From Coprinellus micaceus (taxonomy: Eukaryota; Basidiomycota; Agaricomycetes; Agaricales; Psathyrellaceae), in assembly GCA_951394405.1 (NCBI GenBank), contig OX596337.1:2356001-2420000 (forward strand): a stretch of 64,000 nucleotides of DNA. Reading direction: 5' to 3'. Shown in pieces: positions 1 to 10,153 of the stretch (position 1 is the first letter of the stretch; each line of letters begins with the position of its first letter). Made by a program: the position numbers and the translations under genes. Under the pieces are notes generated by a model, which saw only the letters and a program-made list of their open reading frames with translations, did no database searches and had not been told where the DNA came from.

Positions 1-948
1 GGTCGACTTCCATGAAGTCCTCGATGAGACCGTACTAGAGCACAAAACTACTGTGGTGAACCGGGCGCCAGTCATGACGGCATGGGCGACTATTGTCGCT
101 GAGAGGTTAGGGTTCAAGAGGACAGAGGCATTGAGTATTGGTGCGCGCGTTCCATTCCACCTTCTCTCGATTGCGTGCCCCGTGTGCGAGGAAGGCTGAT
201 GCTAGTCTCATTCTTCTAGCATCGGTCTATACCGAGATGAATGCGCTTTCGAAAGGCGCATCGATAGGGAAGTACAAGAAGGGCCAAGACGAAGGTATGG
301 AAGCCCCGCGAGGTGGCTCACAGCCGTACGTCGAGCTCATGGGTCGAAGGTATGCTTCTCTTTTCCCTTCTTCCGTTTCCTCCCACACCACTCATATACA
401 CCATTCCAGAATGTACGTCTTTCTTGATCCACCCTCATGTCTAACCTAACAGCAACGCTGGAATCACCAGCCCCCTCATTCACACCCAGAACTCCGCAGA
501 GTGGCGCGCCCTCTCCCACTCTGCGCCTGTCTCCCCGCTCACCGCCCACGGCTATATTTCACGCTCCTTCCGCCAAAATACGGCCTACGTCCTCGGTGCA
601 CTTTGCCTGCTGGCAGAGAGTTACCCAGTGGAAGAGCTCAAGGAGAAGGGGTGGGTCCTGTATACGATGTTCCGCCCAGAGATGGATGAGTGGGGAAAGA
701 GAAGTGAGATGAGCTGTGGGAAGATATTGGGTTTGAGAAAGAAGAGTACAGAGGAGGGTAAGGATTATGGCGAAGAGGTGGCGGATGGGCCGAAGGTCGA
801 GAATCAGGATGGAGGACCTCTGCAGGAACCCCCGGATGGACAAGGGCAGAAACAAATGTCGTTGGAGGAGTATGAAGCCGCCCTTGACGATGACCATACC
901 TTTGACAACATAGATTTGGACTTTGCGGAACAGGTTGCTCCCTGCTAG
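1..948 (+). CDS. Conserved fungal protein of unknown function (5' end outside window)
   Basis: Partial gene, entered in frame at base 2. Exons <1-140, 220-349 and 453-948 join in phase (GT...AG at both introns). The visible part is about 255 residues. It opens with an alpha-helical stretch containing NRAPVMTAWATIVAERLGF and EALSIASVYTEMNALSKG, then a GGSQPYVELMGR segment, an ITSPLIHTQNSAEWRAL segment and a helix rich in Tyr, Leu and Glu. The last 70 residues are acidic and low in complexity. The joined exons read without stops and look like a compact conserved domain, but I cannot name the family. There is no signal peptide in the visible part and no membrane segment. It converges with the TspO gene, 188 bases away. 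Product assignment is open; that it is a real gene is fairly secure. Confidence 0.7.
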
Positions 949-1136
949 GCCCCCATTGGAGTTGGCTTGTAGAGAGAAAATCGATGCTCGACCTTCGGTT
1001 CTCAAGGCCTCTTTAGTACTCTGACAAGAAACGTATGGTCGAAAGTTTTCACGAGGGTTACCATGCGTGTAGATATATTACAACAGAAGTAAAATGAATG
1101 TTCCTGGGCCCGGGGACACACGTTTAACGGTATCAT

Positions 1137-1852
1137 TTAGAACGATTTCGCTTTCTTTTCACCACTATTCAACCACCAAACCCCGGCGTTGAGGTAGGTG
1201 GCGTAGGCCAACCAACCGCAGTAGGGGAGGAGGAACCAAGTGGCCTTGCCATTAGTGGGCCGGTCGAATAGTTTTGTCATGTACAAGGTAGTGAGTGTCA
1301 AGGCGGCGCTGTCAATCAATGCAAGCCCGGTCTGCATGAAGGAATGGTTTGGGCGAGGAGTAAGAAGTGATGTAATAGTGACGCACCTTATGAGCCCCAA
1401 AGAAGATGGGAGTCCAAGCAAAGTTGAGGCCGAGCTGGGCGTAGTAAAGAGCGAGTCCAAGCGTGAGTTTGTCGCGAGTGGTGGTGGTGACAGCACTATC
1501 GAGGGACTTGACTGCAACGTGCGATGCGTATCCCATAGCTAAGGCATCTCGTCAGAGTCGACGATTCTCTTTCAAATGATGTGCCAGACGTACAGCAGTA
1601 CAGAGCAGTCCAAACAAACGGGAATACCTCTCTGGGAGGCTGGCCCGGTGGGCTGACGAGATTCTATTTCAAAGGTTAGCATATACGCCTTGTCGACAAA
1701 GATGTACGATGTCTCACATAGTACCAATTACTATTCTGCATTTTCGTTGTCGAAGGCGAGCCACTCAGAAAGCCTGCAACCAGAGGGAGGCCGACGGCGG
1801 TGACGGGGTTGCGCGGGATGGCGAGGAGAAGTCCAGGGAGGTGGAAAGACAT
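1137..1852 (-). CDS. tspO: TspO/MBR family (translocator protein) membrane protein
   Basis: Four exons (1852-1718, 1663-1594, 1538-1387, 1331-1137) give 183 residues, close to the usual 150-190 for the family. Hallmarks in order: a first hydrophobic helix; WYYNLVSPPGQPPREVFPFVW, the N-terminal half of the TspO signature; LYCSMGYASH; a helix with LGLALYYAQLGLNFAWTPIFF; and a last helix ending YCGWLAYATYLNAGVWWLN. Five membrane segments are expected, in mitochondrial outer or ER membrane. The family binds porphyrins and other tetrapyrroles and is linked to stress responses; the ligand here is unknown. The first in-frame ATG was taken as start because upstream sequence gives only a TTG extension. 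It is divergent from HIS4 across about 1.2 kb. Confidence 0.9.
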
Positions 1853-2673
1853 GGTCAATGATGTTGAGGAGTACTACAGAAAGAGTGGTGGGGCAAGTTA
1901 AGTACCAACAGGGGCGCCGATGACATCACCCCGTCAGCGCTTAGGCCGAATACGTCATCGCGCGCTTAGCGATGCGACGTCCTGCGCGCCGTTCCTCTGC
2001 ACACGATGCACATCATCGCGCGTGAACTCTCCCCTGAAAACTTGCGTGAAGCACACGGTGGGCCTACACCCGTGGTAAGCTGGGGTGCCCAGGGTGCTTC
2101 TTGGGGCATCCGTGTCGTGGCCCGCCTTGCGTGTAAATGGAGGGGCAAGCTCACGGCAAATTCCGCGTGGCTCAACGTGGCTCACGACGTTCGGAGAGCG
2201 CCAGCTGTCAAACCTATGATATCTTTGGGTCGATTTCTCCGCCCGCCCCGCCTCTATTTCACCCCAACGGTGTATTCCAGGGACTCAGGCGAGCCAAGCG
2301 GCCCCCAGTGATCAAGCCAAAGCGCTGCCAGGCCCACCGGCACCGAGCCATCACCCGCTGCGAAAATCCTACCCACCATCATCACCACCACCGCACTCCG
2401 GGGCCGACGCAGACACGACGTGTAGTGGACGCGCTCCGCTCAAGCTCACGCACGCTCGACGATCTACCCAAAGACGACGAAGATCGGGTACAGACTCATA
2501 CCCGCGACGGGACGTAGGAATATCGCTTGTGTTCAATGCAAGTAGTAAGCAAGTCATTTTTTATTCGCTCGTCTACGTTTACTTACACAGAACCTATCTA
2601 GCTAAAATACCTTACTCATCCTCCCATCCCTTCTTCCCCGTATCCATCTTACAAACCTTTTCTGCAGGACTTT

Positions 2674-2679
2674 TGACTC
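2674..2679 (+). promoter_or_regulatory. Possible Gcn4/CPC1-type site upstream of HIS4
   Basis: TGACTC, the core of the general amino acid control element, lies 363 bases before the HIS4 ATG. HIS4 is a classical target of Gcn4/CPC1 in ascomycetes. A six-base match is weak alone; the gene identity is what makes it worth listing. Confidence 0.3.
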
Positions 2680-2948
2680 GTTCGAGAGGGCTATTAGAGA
2701 TATGGGGCTTCAGAGAAGCGACATTCGCAGATGATGCCCCGTTGAAGTATGGAAATCCTCCAAGAAACGGTCTGCCAGTTCCCGTTGGTTTCGGGAGAAA
2801 CGCGCCAAACGCTTCAGTCGAATGCGTGGCGTCCTAGGGTTTGCAAAGAGGTTCAATGCACCATGATTCTCACATGCAACGGCTAATGAACGAGGGACGA
2901 CTGTTCCACGAGCATAGAATATTTGACGCTGGGGGCCTGTTATAATTA

Positions 2949-2954
2949 GAGTCA
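2949..2954 (-). promoter_or_regulatory. Possible Gcn4/CPC1-type site upstream of HIS4 (proximal)
   Basis: GAGTCA, the reverse complement of TGACTC, lies 88 bases before the HIS4 ATG and 9 bases before the small upstream frame. With the distal copy it makes two matching cores upstream of a histidine biosynthesis gene. Confidence 0.35.
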
Positions 2955-3041
2955 AAGAACATATGCGACGCCTTGGGTTTCCAGAATGTTCCCACGCTCA
3001 CAAATGAACGGAATGAATATTTTCGGCTTCTCCCCTCCACC

Positions 3042-5628
3042 ATGTCCAGCTTCATCCCTCTGATTTCTGGGGCCAACGAGGCGCTCACCCCAGCGCTGAA
3101 CCGCATCGGCCCCGTCATCCTCTTATCCCAGTCCTCAGGACCTCTTCACCACGCTTATCTCCTCGTGGAATCAACAGATGCGGTCGATTTAAGCGCCCTG
3201 ATAAATTGGCTGGATGCTGGAGTTGAAAAGCTCATCCTCCCCCTGTCATCCGCAAAGGATGCCATCGGAACCATCCCCGCTGAACGGCTCGTCCTCCTCT
3301 TGGATGTAGCCAACGTTAGCGCTGTCTCCGATAAAGTGCGCAATGGCGTCTCTGGCGTCCTTCTAAAGACCCCTTCGCTGGATCTGGACTTTATCTCGTC
3401 CATCTCCAAATTCTTCATCGGCTCGTCGATCCACGTCCTTTCCACCTCCAACGAGATCCCCACCGTCGCCAACGTCCGACAGTTGCGAGGCATCGGCGCT
3501 ACACTCGTTATCCCCGAAGCCCAGCTCACCCTTGAGGCTTCATCCTCCACTCAGATCAACGTCGCTGATGTATATCTTGCACCCGTCATATCCGATAGGC
3601 CTGACGGCCTCTTCCCCACCATCGTCTCTTCGCAAACAGGTCATTCCTTGGGCCTCGTATACTCGTCCAGGGAATCTGTCAAGGAATCCATCATTACCGG
3701 CAAGGGCGTCTACCAATCTCGCAAGCACGGCTTGTGGAGGAAGGGAGAAACTTCAGGTGCAACTCAGGATGTAACCAGCATTCGACTCGACTGCGATTCT
3801 GACAGCCTGGAATTTCGAGTGGTTCAGCACGGAGCTGGGTTCTGTCATCTCAACAGGCAATCTTGCTTTGACGAAGCCAGCGGCCTCCCCGCCCTCGAAA
3901 AGACACTTGCTTCACGGCTAGAGTCTGCTCCCGAAGGGTCCTACACTCGCCGCCTCTTCAACGACACCGATCTCCTCCGTTCCAAGATCATGGAGGAGGC
4001 TGACGAACTCTGTCGTGCGGAGACCAAGGAAGAAGTTGCGTTCGAAGCGGCCGACCTCTTTTACTTTGCCCTTACCAAGTGCACTGCCGCTGGTGTCTCC
4101 ATTTCTGATATCGAGAGGTCGCTCGACCTCAAGGCCAAACGCGTCTCTCGTAGGCCTGGCAATGCGAAGCCGCAATGGACGCAAAGGAAAGAAGCTGCAC
4201 CCGCGCTCGATGGCCCTATCAAGATGAACACCTACGACCTCACACGGGCGTCTCCCGAGGAGCGTGCCCAGCTTCTCCGCCGCCCCGTCCTCAAGTCTGA
4301 CGAGATGATCGGCAAAGTCAAGCCCATCGTCGATGAGGTCAGGAAGCGTGGAGACGCCGCCCTCCTTGAATTCACCGCCAAGTTCGACAAGGTACAGCTC
4401 TCCTCCACCGTCCTGTTCCCCCCCTTCGCCCCCGAAACGATGCAGCTCCCTGAAGAAATCAAGAGCGCCATCGACGTCGCATACTCCAACATCCACAAGT
4501 TCCACGCCGCACAGACTAGCGACTCGACGCTCGTTGTGGAAACCATGCCTGGCGTCGTCTGCTCACGCTTCGCCAGGCCCATCGCCCGTGTCGGCCTCTA
4601 CGTCCCCGGAGGCACCGCCATTCTCCCTTCGACTGCCCTCATGCTCGGCATCCCCGCCCAGGTTGCTGGATGCAAGCAGGTCGTCCTCGCCACCCCTCCC
4701 CGCAAGGACGGAAGCATCTCTCCCGAGGTCATGTACGTCGCCCACCTCGTCGGTGCGTCTGCTATCCTCAAGGCTGGAGGTGCGCAGGCTGTTGCTGCCA
4801 TGGCCTATGGCACCGAAACTGTGCCCAAGGTCGACAAGATTTTCGGTCCTGGAAACCAATGGGTGACTGCCGCCAAGATGTTGGTGCAGAACGATACCGA
4901 TGCCCTCGTCTCCATCGACATGCCTGCTGGACCTTCAGAAGTCTTAGTGTGTCGTCTCTCTCTGGGCTGCTGACTATTTCTAATTCCGTGTAGGTCATTG
5001 CCGACTACACTGCCAACCCCGCCTTTGTTGCCGCGGATCTCCTCTCCCAAGCCGAACACGGTGTCGACTCGCAAGTTGTCCTCGTCGCCGTCGATCTAAA
5101 GGCTGACCACCTCGCCGCTATCGAAGAGGAAGTCGAAAAGCAGGCTCTTGCACTGGAGCGTGTCGATATCATCCGCCAATCGATCCCCAAGAGCAACATC
5201 GTCAAGGTCACGACTATCGAAGAGGCCGTCGACTTTTCCAACGACTATGCTCCTGAGCATCTTATCCTCCACTTGGAACAGGCCAAGGAGCAGTTGCCCA
5301 GGATCGAGAATGCTGGAAGTGTCTTTGTCGGAGCCTACACGCCAGAGAGGTGAGTTGGAATTCCTATTCGTCAGCCATCAAACTCAAAACACTCTGCAGC
5401 TGTGGAGACTATGCCTCGGGCACCAACCACACCCTGCCCACGAATGGCTACGCACGCCAATTCAGCGGGGTCAACACTCTTTCCTTCCAGAAGCACATCA
5501 CATCGCAGGAAATCTCGGCGCGGGGTCTCGGAAATGTTGGACCTGTCGTAGTCACGCTAGCCGACTGCGAGGGACTCCAGGCTCACGCCAACGCCGTCCG
5601 CGTTCGCCTTGCGACGTTGCAAAAGTAG
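3042..5628 (+). CDS. HIS4: Trifunctional histidine biosynthesis protein (phosphoribosyl-AMP cyclohydrolase / phosphoribosyl-ATP pyrophosphohydrolase / histidinol dehydrogenase)
   Basis: Three exons (3042-4946, 4994-5349, 5400-5628) encode 829 residues; yeast His4 is 799. It catalyses steps 2, 3, 9 and 10 of histidine synthesis in the cytosol. Domain order is the fungal one: an N-terminal region, the HisI-like cyclohydrolase (about residues 200-280, with [20 protein letters not shown] and a Cys/His zinc segment [12 protein letters not shown]), the HisE-like pyrophosphohydrolase (about 284-385, with [19 protein letters not shown]) and HisD (about 393-829, with [38 protein letters not shown] and [10 protein letters not shown]). 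The start at 3042 sits in CCACCATG; the frame stays open upstream but only with a TTG. Two Gcn4-like cores and a small upstream frame precede it. It is convergent with PDB1, 101 bases apart. Confidence 0.97.
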
Positions 5629-5729
5629 GGTCACGATTAAACCAAGAACGTGCATGGTATATCCGTATATTATAGAATCTAGGAGAGCATGAGTAAGAGT
5701 AAAAGGTCTATGGGAGTAAATCAAGAAGA

Positions 5730-7142
5730 TCAGTTCGTGCGATAGAGTGCCCGTTTTGCGACCTTGATGATCAGAGGGGTGTCGGGGAACGCCAGGTTCT
5801 CAAGGTTGGTGGCGTACTATTACAGGCAGTCAATATAAATTTCGGGATGGATCCGGAAACAAGGAAAACTCACAGGTGTGGGGACGTCGGCGCCAGTGAC
5901 ACGCTCGACGGGTGCATCCAGGTAGTCGAAGGCTTCGCTCTCAACAATCTGTGCACAGATCTCACTGCCAACACCGAACATGGGGAACCCACCCTCAACA
6001 ACGACGAGTCGGTTCGTCTTCTTGACCGATTTGATGATGGTGTCGATGTCAAGGGGACGGATGGAACGCAAGTTGATAACCTCAGCCTTGATACCCTCCT
6101 TGGCCAACTCCTCAGCAGCCTCCAAACTGTGAGTGACCATCTTGCTGTGAGCAACAATCGTCACATCACTGCCCTCCTTTTCCACCTTGGCCTTGCCAAT
6201 GGGGAGCAAGAAGTCGGCGGACATAGCCTCTTGAGACATGGGGAAGGAGACACCGTAAAGCATCTCATTTTCCAGGAACACGACAGGGTTAGGGTCCCTG
6301 ATGGCCGACTGAGGGGGGAAGGGTTATTTACTCGGAACTATGGGAAACGGGACGTTACACATACCTTGAGGAGACCCTTGCAATCCTCCGCACTCCAGGG
6401 GCTGACGACCTTGAGACCGGGAATAGAGCCATACCATGCGGCGTAATCTTGCGAGTGTTGAGCGGCGACACCGGATGCGGCTCCGTTGGGGCCTCGGAAA
6501 ACGACGGGGCAGGGGACGTTTCCGCCAGACATGTAGTAGGTCTTGCCGGCCGAGTTGACGATTTGGTCAATGGCCTGCATAGCAAAGTTGAAGGTCATGA
6601 ACTCGCAGCTGGAGAGTGTGGTGCATGAGCGATAACTGTATGTTGGAAAGAGAACACGCCGACACATACATGGGACGGAGGCCCTGGAAGGCGGCGCCGA
6701 CAGCAATGCCAGCGAAACCCATCTCGGTAATGGGGGTGTCGACGACGCGCTTCTCGCCAAACTTGTCCATCAAGCCCTTGGTGACCTATGGGCACGGTTA
6801 GGTCCGGTATGTCGTTTGGTTAGGGATTGCACGGGAGATTTCGCGTACCTTGTAAGCACCATTGTAACGAGCAACCTCCTCGCCGAGAATGAAGACGTTC
6901 TCGTCCCTGGTCATCTCCTCCTCCATCGCCACATTGAGTGCCTCACGGACGGTCATCTACAGACATGGGTCAGGAATGCAGTTTTCGGGCGCAAGAGTGA
7001 TGACACTGACCGTGTGCTGCTCCGAGTCTGCTGTAGCATAGCGGCGAATGGCGGCGAAACCATGCCTTGGAAGACGAGCTGCTGGGCGACGAGCAGCGGC
7101 GAGAGACGGGGCGAAGCGGGAGAGGAGGAGACGGGAGTTCAT
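5730..7142 (-). CDS. PDB1: Pyruvate dehydrogenase E1 component subunit beta, mitochondrial
   Basis: Six exons (7142-7011, 6956-6849, 6785-6670, 6608-6365, 6308-5874, 5816-5730) give 373 residues, as expected for the family. The first ~40 residues are rich in Arg, Ala and Ser without acidic residues, a mitochondrial presequence. The mature part begins [15 protein letters not shown] and shows [87 protein letters not shown] and the C-terminal transketolase-type domain with [11 protein letters not shown] and [14 protein letters not shown]. With E1 alpha it binds thiamine diphosphate and decarboxylates pyruvate in the matrix. It is divergent from the short-chain dehydrogenase with 109 bases between start codons. 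Confidence 0.97.
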
Positions 7143-7251
7143 TTTGGGAGACGAAGAAGGCGCTGACGATATTTTAGAGTCCCTGCAGCACCGCGTAACT
7201 GTTGGGGACACGTGACGCGCCCCAGCCCGCCTCCCGCCATCACCTCCAACG

Positions 7252-8228
7252 ATGAGCAAACCCGTCGTCGTCGTCACAGGCGCCTCAAGGTGCTGCCCGC
7301 CGTTCCCTCCAGCGTTCCGGCACTCACATATCCCAGGGGCATCGGCCTCGCAGTTACCCGCCACCTTCTCTCCCCCGCATTCAACGCGGTGGTCGTCGCG
7401 ATCTCGCGATCTCGGAGTCCCGAGCTGTTCGAGTTGGGTCTGAGCAACGCCGATCTCGACATCGTTACCTGTGATATGTATGGTCGTCGAGACGTCTCTG
7501 CTATTTATCCGTTAATGCTTCCCTTTAGTACAGACGAGCACAAGTTGACCACGGAGCTCCGTCATGCCGCGCAGAAGTACCATGGGATTGACGCCCTCAT
7601 CCTGAATGCAGGCATCCTCGACCCGGTTGGCAAAGTAGCCGACTCGGGCATTCCCCTCCACGAGTGGAAGCGTCACTTTGATGTCAACTTTTTCTCCCTT
7701 GTTACTGCTGTCCGAGGTGCTCTCCCTGCCCTGCGGAAGAGCCATCATGGCGGTCGGATAGTGTTCGTCAGCTCTGGAGCGGCCGCCAAGGGTACCGCTG
7801 CATGGGGCCCTTACAACGCCAGCAAGGCCGCCATGAACTCCCTTTGCCGGTGCGTATATCGTTCCCTACGGTGCACTCTCGTTTGACCCTTTCTCCAGAA
7901 CCCTTGCAGAAGAGGAGCCTGACGTCACCTCTGTCGCCTTACGCCCAGGCATGGTCGACACCGATGTCAGTTTTCTGCCTTCCCTTATCTACTCTATTCT
8001 AATTTTCGCGATCATCAGATGCAAGCCGAGCTTCGCTCAGTGGGAGCCACCGCCCTCGCCCCTGCAGACTACGACAAGTTCGTTCAGGCATATAACAGCG
8101 GCAAGCTCGTCAAGCCAGAAGACTGTGGGCACGTCATCGCCGCTCTCGCTCTCCGTGCAGACAAGAAGCTCAGCGGGCAGTTTGTTAGTTGGGATGCGGA
8201 GGAGTGCAAAGATTATAGGAAGGCCTAG
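7252..8228 (+). CDS. Short-chain dehydrogenase/reductase, sepiapterin-reductase-like
   Basis: Five exons (7252-7289, 7337-7477, 7529-7849, 7899-7965, 8019-8228) give 258 residues. It is a classical SDR: TGASRGIG cofactor loop at residues 9-16 (split by intron 1), a Ser/Arg-rich segment after the second strand that fits NADP(H), CDITDEHKL, the ALILNAG motif, the catalytic serine in VFVSSGAA, YNASK (catalytic Tyr and Lys) and RPGMVDTDM. No signal or membrane segment, so probably cytosolic. It resembles the fungal group of small SDRs related to sepiapterin reductase and benzil reductase. The substrate cannot be read from sequence. The amidohydrolase follows 167 bases downstream on the same strand, but nothing shows they share a pathway. 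Confidence 0.92.
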
Positions 8229-8395
8229 GCGCCTCAGACTCGGAAGAAGGGCGAGCATAACGCTTGAAGCTTAAAGTGTATGTACCATTAACATGTCATG
8301 GGGGCTGAATATAGCAATTGGATGTCCCAAATGAACCCTTTGGGTTCCCCTTAAAGCCTAAGGGCTCGATATCCATCCCCTTTGCTACTCCCATC

Positions 8396-9652
8396 ATGCC
8401 TCGCATCGACGTCCACCACCACTTCTTTCCCCCAGACCTCCACGACTTCAAGGCTCAGGCCAATCAAGACCTTGGTTGGAAGACCCCTCCAGGGCACCTG
8501 AAATGGTCTCCAGAGCTTAGTCTGAAGGCCATGGACGAGTTAGGGGTCAGCGTCAGCATACTCTCGTTTCCCGCTCTCTCCACTGGGGCCGTAAGCGAGG
8601 AGAATAGAAATGCAGCAAGGTCGAGGAACGAGTTTGTTCATCGGGTTTGTAAGAAGTACCCAGACCGGTTTGGCTTCTTTGCGAGTTTGCCATTTCTCGA
8701 CGACGTTGAAGGTATAGTTAGTGTAACGTTGCACGAAAGGCGGCTAATTTGTAGCAGGATGCCTGGCTGAAATCGCATACGCATTCGATGTCCTTCACGC
8801 CGACGGTATATCCCTAGCGTCAAGCCACGGGTTGGGCCCCGACGCGAGTAAGCACCTTTCTCTTATACACCACTCACACTCTCGCCTCACTGAGCCCAAC
8901 ATCTAGAATACATCGGACACAACCTGTACGACCCCATCTGGCAAGAGCTCAATAACCGACGCGCCGTCGTATTCCTCCACGGTGCCCAGACACCCTCATC
9001 GACTCCATATCCGCATCCTTTCCTCGGCGTGCCCATTACGGAGGCGCGTTCCATTTATACCTATCATCCATCATGCGCTCCGAAGCTGAGGATAACTACA
9101 GGTTCCCAATGAAACGTACAAAGCCGCCGCCCACCTCGTCGTCTCAGGCCGCAAACGTCTCTACCCCAACATCAAGATCATCCTCGCGCACATGGGCGGC
9201 ACGCTCCCTTCTATGGCTGCGCGTACCGCGGCCCTCTCCAGCTATATGGGCTGTACCCTCACCCGCGAGGAGATTCTGGACGATTTCAAAACCTTCTACT
9301 TTGACACAGCGTTGAGCGCCTACGGACCGGCGCTAAAGATTCTGGAGGAGTGGGTGGGCGAGGGGAGGGTAGTGTATGGGAGTGATTTCCCCGGTGCGTA
9401 ATACCCTTTCGCTCCCTCGCCCTCCATAGATACATTTTTGCTGACTATCAGGGGTGGGGCGATGTAGCTGTGAACACAGAGACTGTAAAGTGGTTTAATG
9501 GACGCTTGGCTGAATATACGCGTGGTCGACAATTGGAGTCACCAGCGGGCCGTGTTCAAGGCGAAGACGAGGACAAGGAAGGGAAGGCGCGGGACATCCT
9601 GTGTAGGAATGCATTGGCGCTCTTTCCTAGGCTTGCAAGCATTCTCTCCTGA
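8396..9652 (+). CDS. Amidohydrolase-2 family metal-dependent hydrolase/decarboxylase (ACMSD-like)
   Basis: Five exons (8396-8711, 8758-8847, 8907-9043, 9102-9393, 9468-9652) give 339 residues. The TIM-barrel amidohydrolase pattern is clear: an N-terminal metal-binding motif DVHHHFFPP, a second His region VVFLHGAQTP, ILAHMGGTLP, FYFDTALSAYGPALKI, and the catalytic Asp in VYGSDFPA. This group includes aminocarboxymuconate-semialdehyde decarboxylase and gamma-resorcylate decarboxylase; the exact substrate is unknown. Intron 3 has no GT donor that keeps the expected PITE-VPNETYK join: the best fit is GAG|GC...ACAG, a GC-AG intron. The alternative GGC|GTGCCC donor is in frame but drops four residues. 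The last intron uses the acceptor GATGTAG. The start is the first ATG directly before the metal motif; 26 extra in-frame codons lie upstream. Confidence 0.88.
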
Positions 9653-10153
9653 TGGCAGGATGACGAGTGATTGCGGGGGAAGGAACCTAGTCTTGGTATA
9701 TCATTACTTCACAACACGTTACTATACAAAGTGCCGAGTGCTTCGAGTCAGAACAGAACGATCGAAAAGTGCACAACAATAGAGATGGGGGTGTTTGGAG
9801 CTGAATAGAGGTGAAGTGCTGGAGGGCGCGTCGTTGGTTGTTCGTGTTCCGAGTGGGGTCTCTACTCTACTCTACTAATGCAAGTGCAATACGAATAACA
9901 ATAGAATGTCAGCGTGGTAGTGCGTCGATGCAATGAGAAAGCGTCAGAGGGAAGCGATGTGGGGAGAGTCGATCCGGTTTTGGAGTGTGAGTTGAGAATA
10001 AGAAAGTTTGAAAGCAGTAACGACAGTTCCAGTCCTCTCTTTAGAGGGACTGGGTGATTCTATGTTCATGTGTTGCCGATGCCATGACTGTTAACCGTCG
10101 GTGCGATGTCGTTCCAGTGCGTGTAGTGTTCCAAATGGGAGATAAGTCAATGT
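9653..10153. other. Intergenic region between convergent genes
   Basis: Expected to hold the 3' untranslated regions of the amidohydrolase and the alpha/beta hydrolase. The only feature seen is a short run of three to four CTCTA units near 9861-9877. No coding potential. Confidence 0.6.

Larger units (their letters stand above)
1853..3041. other. Intergenic region between tspO and HIS4
   Basis: About 1.2 kb between divergent genes. It has several overlapping open frames on both strands, none with introns, domain-like sequence or a convincing start, so I call no gene. It includes a short CAT/CAC run near 2373-2393, a GC-rich stretch around 1950-2200 with two copies of CATCGCGCG, and two Gcn4-type half-sites listed separately. 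A 14-codon upstream reading frame (2963-3007) ends 34 bases before the HIS4 start. Confidence 0.6.

Noticed and set aside
410..412. Three-base micro-exon (AAT) in the partial first gene
   Set aside because: Two canonical introns flanking it would work and give GRRIN, but a single 350-452 intron is simpler and also in frame.
2006..2517. Overlapping 100-126 codon open frames between tspO and HIS4, including a six-His run
   Set aside because: Frames exist on both strands in GC-rich DNA, without introns or domain-like sequence; the His run comes from a CAT/CAC repeat.
8318..9652. Metabolic gene cluster of SDR plus amidohydrolase
   Set aside because: Only two adjacent genes, with no transporter, regulator or further enzyme of a pathway; adjacency alone is not enough.
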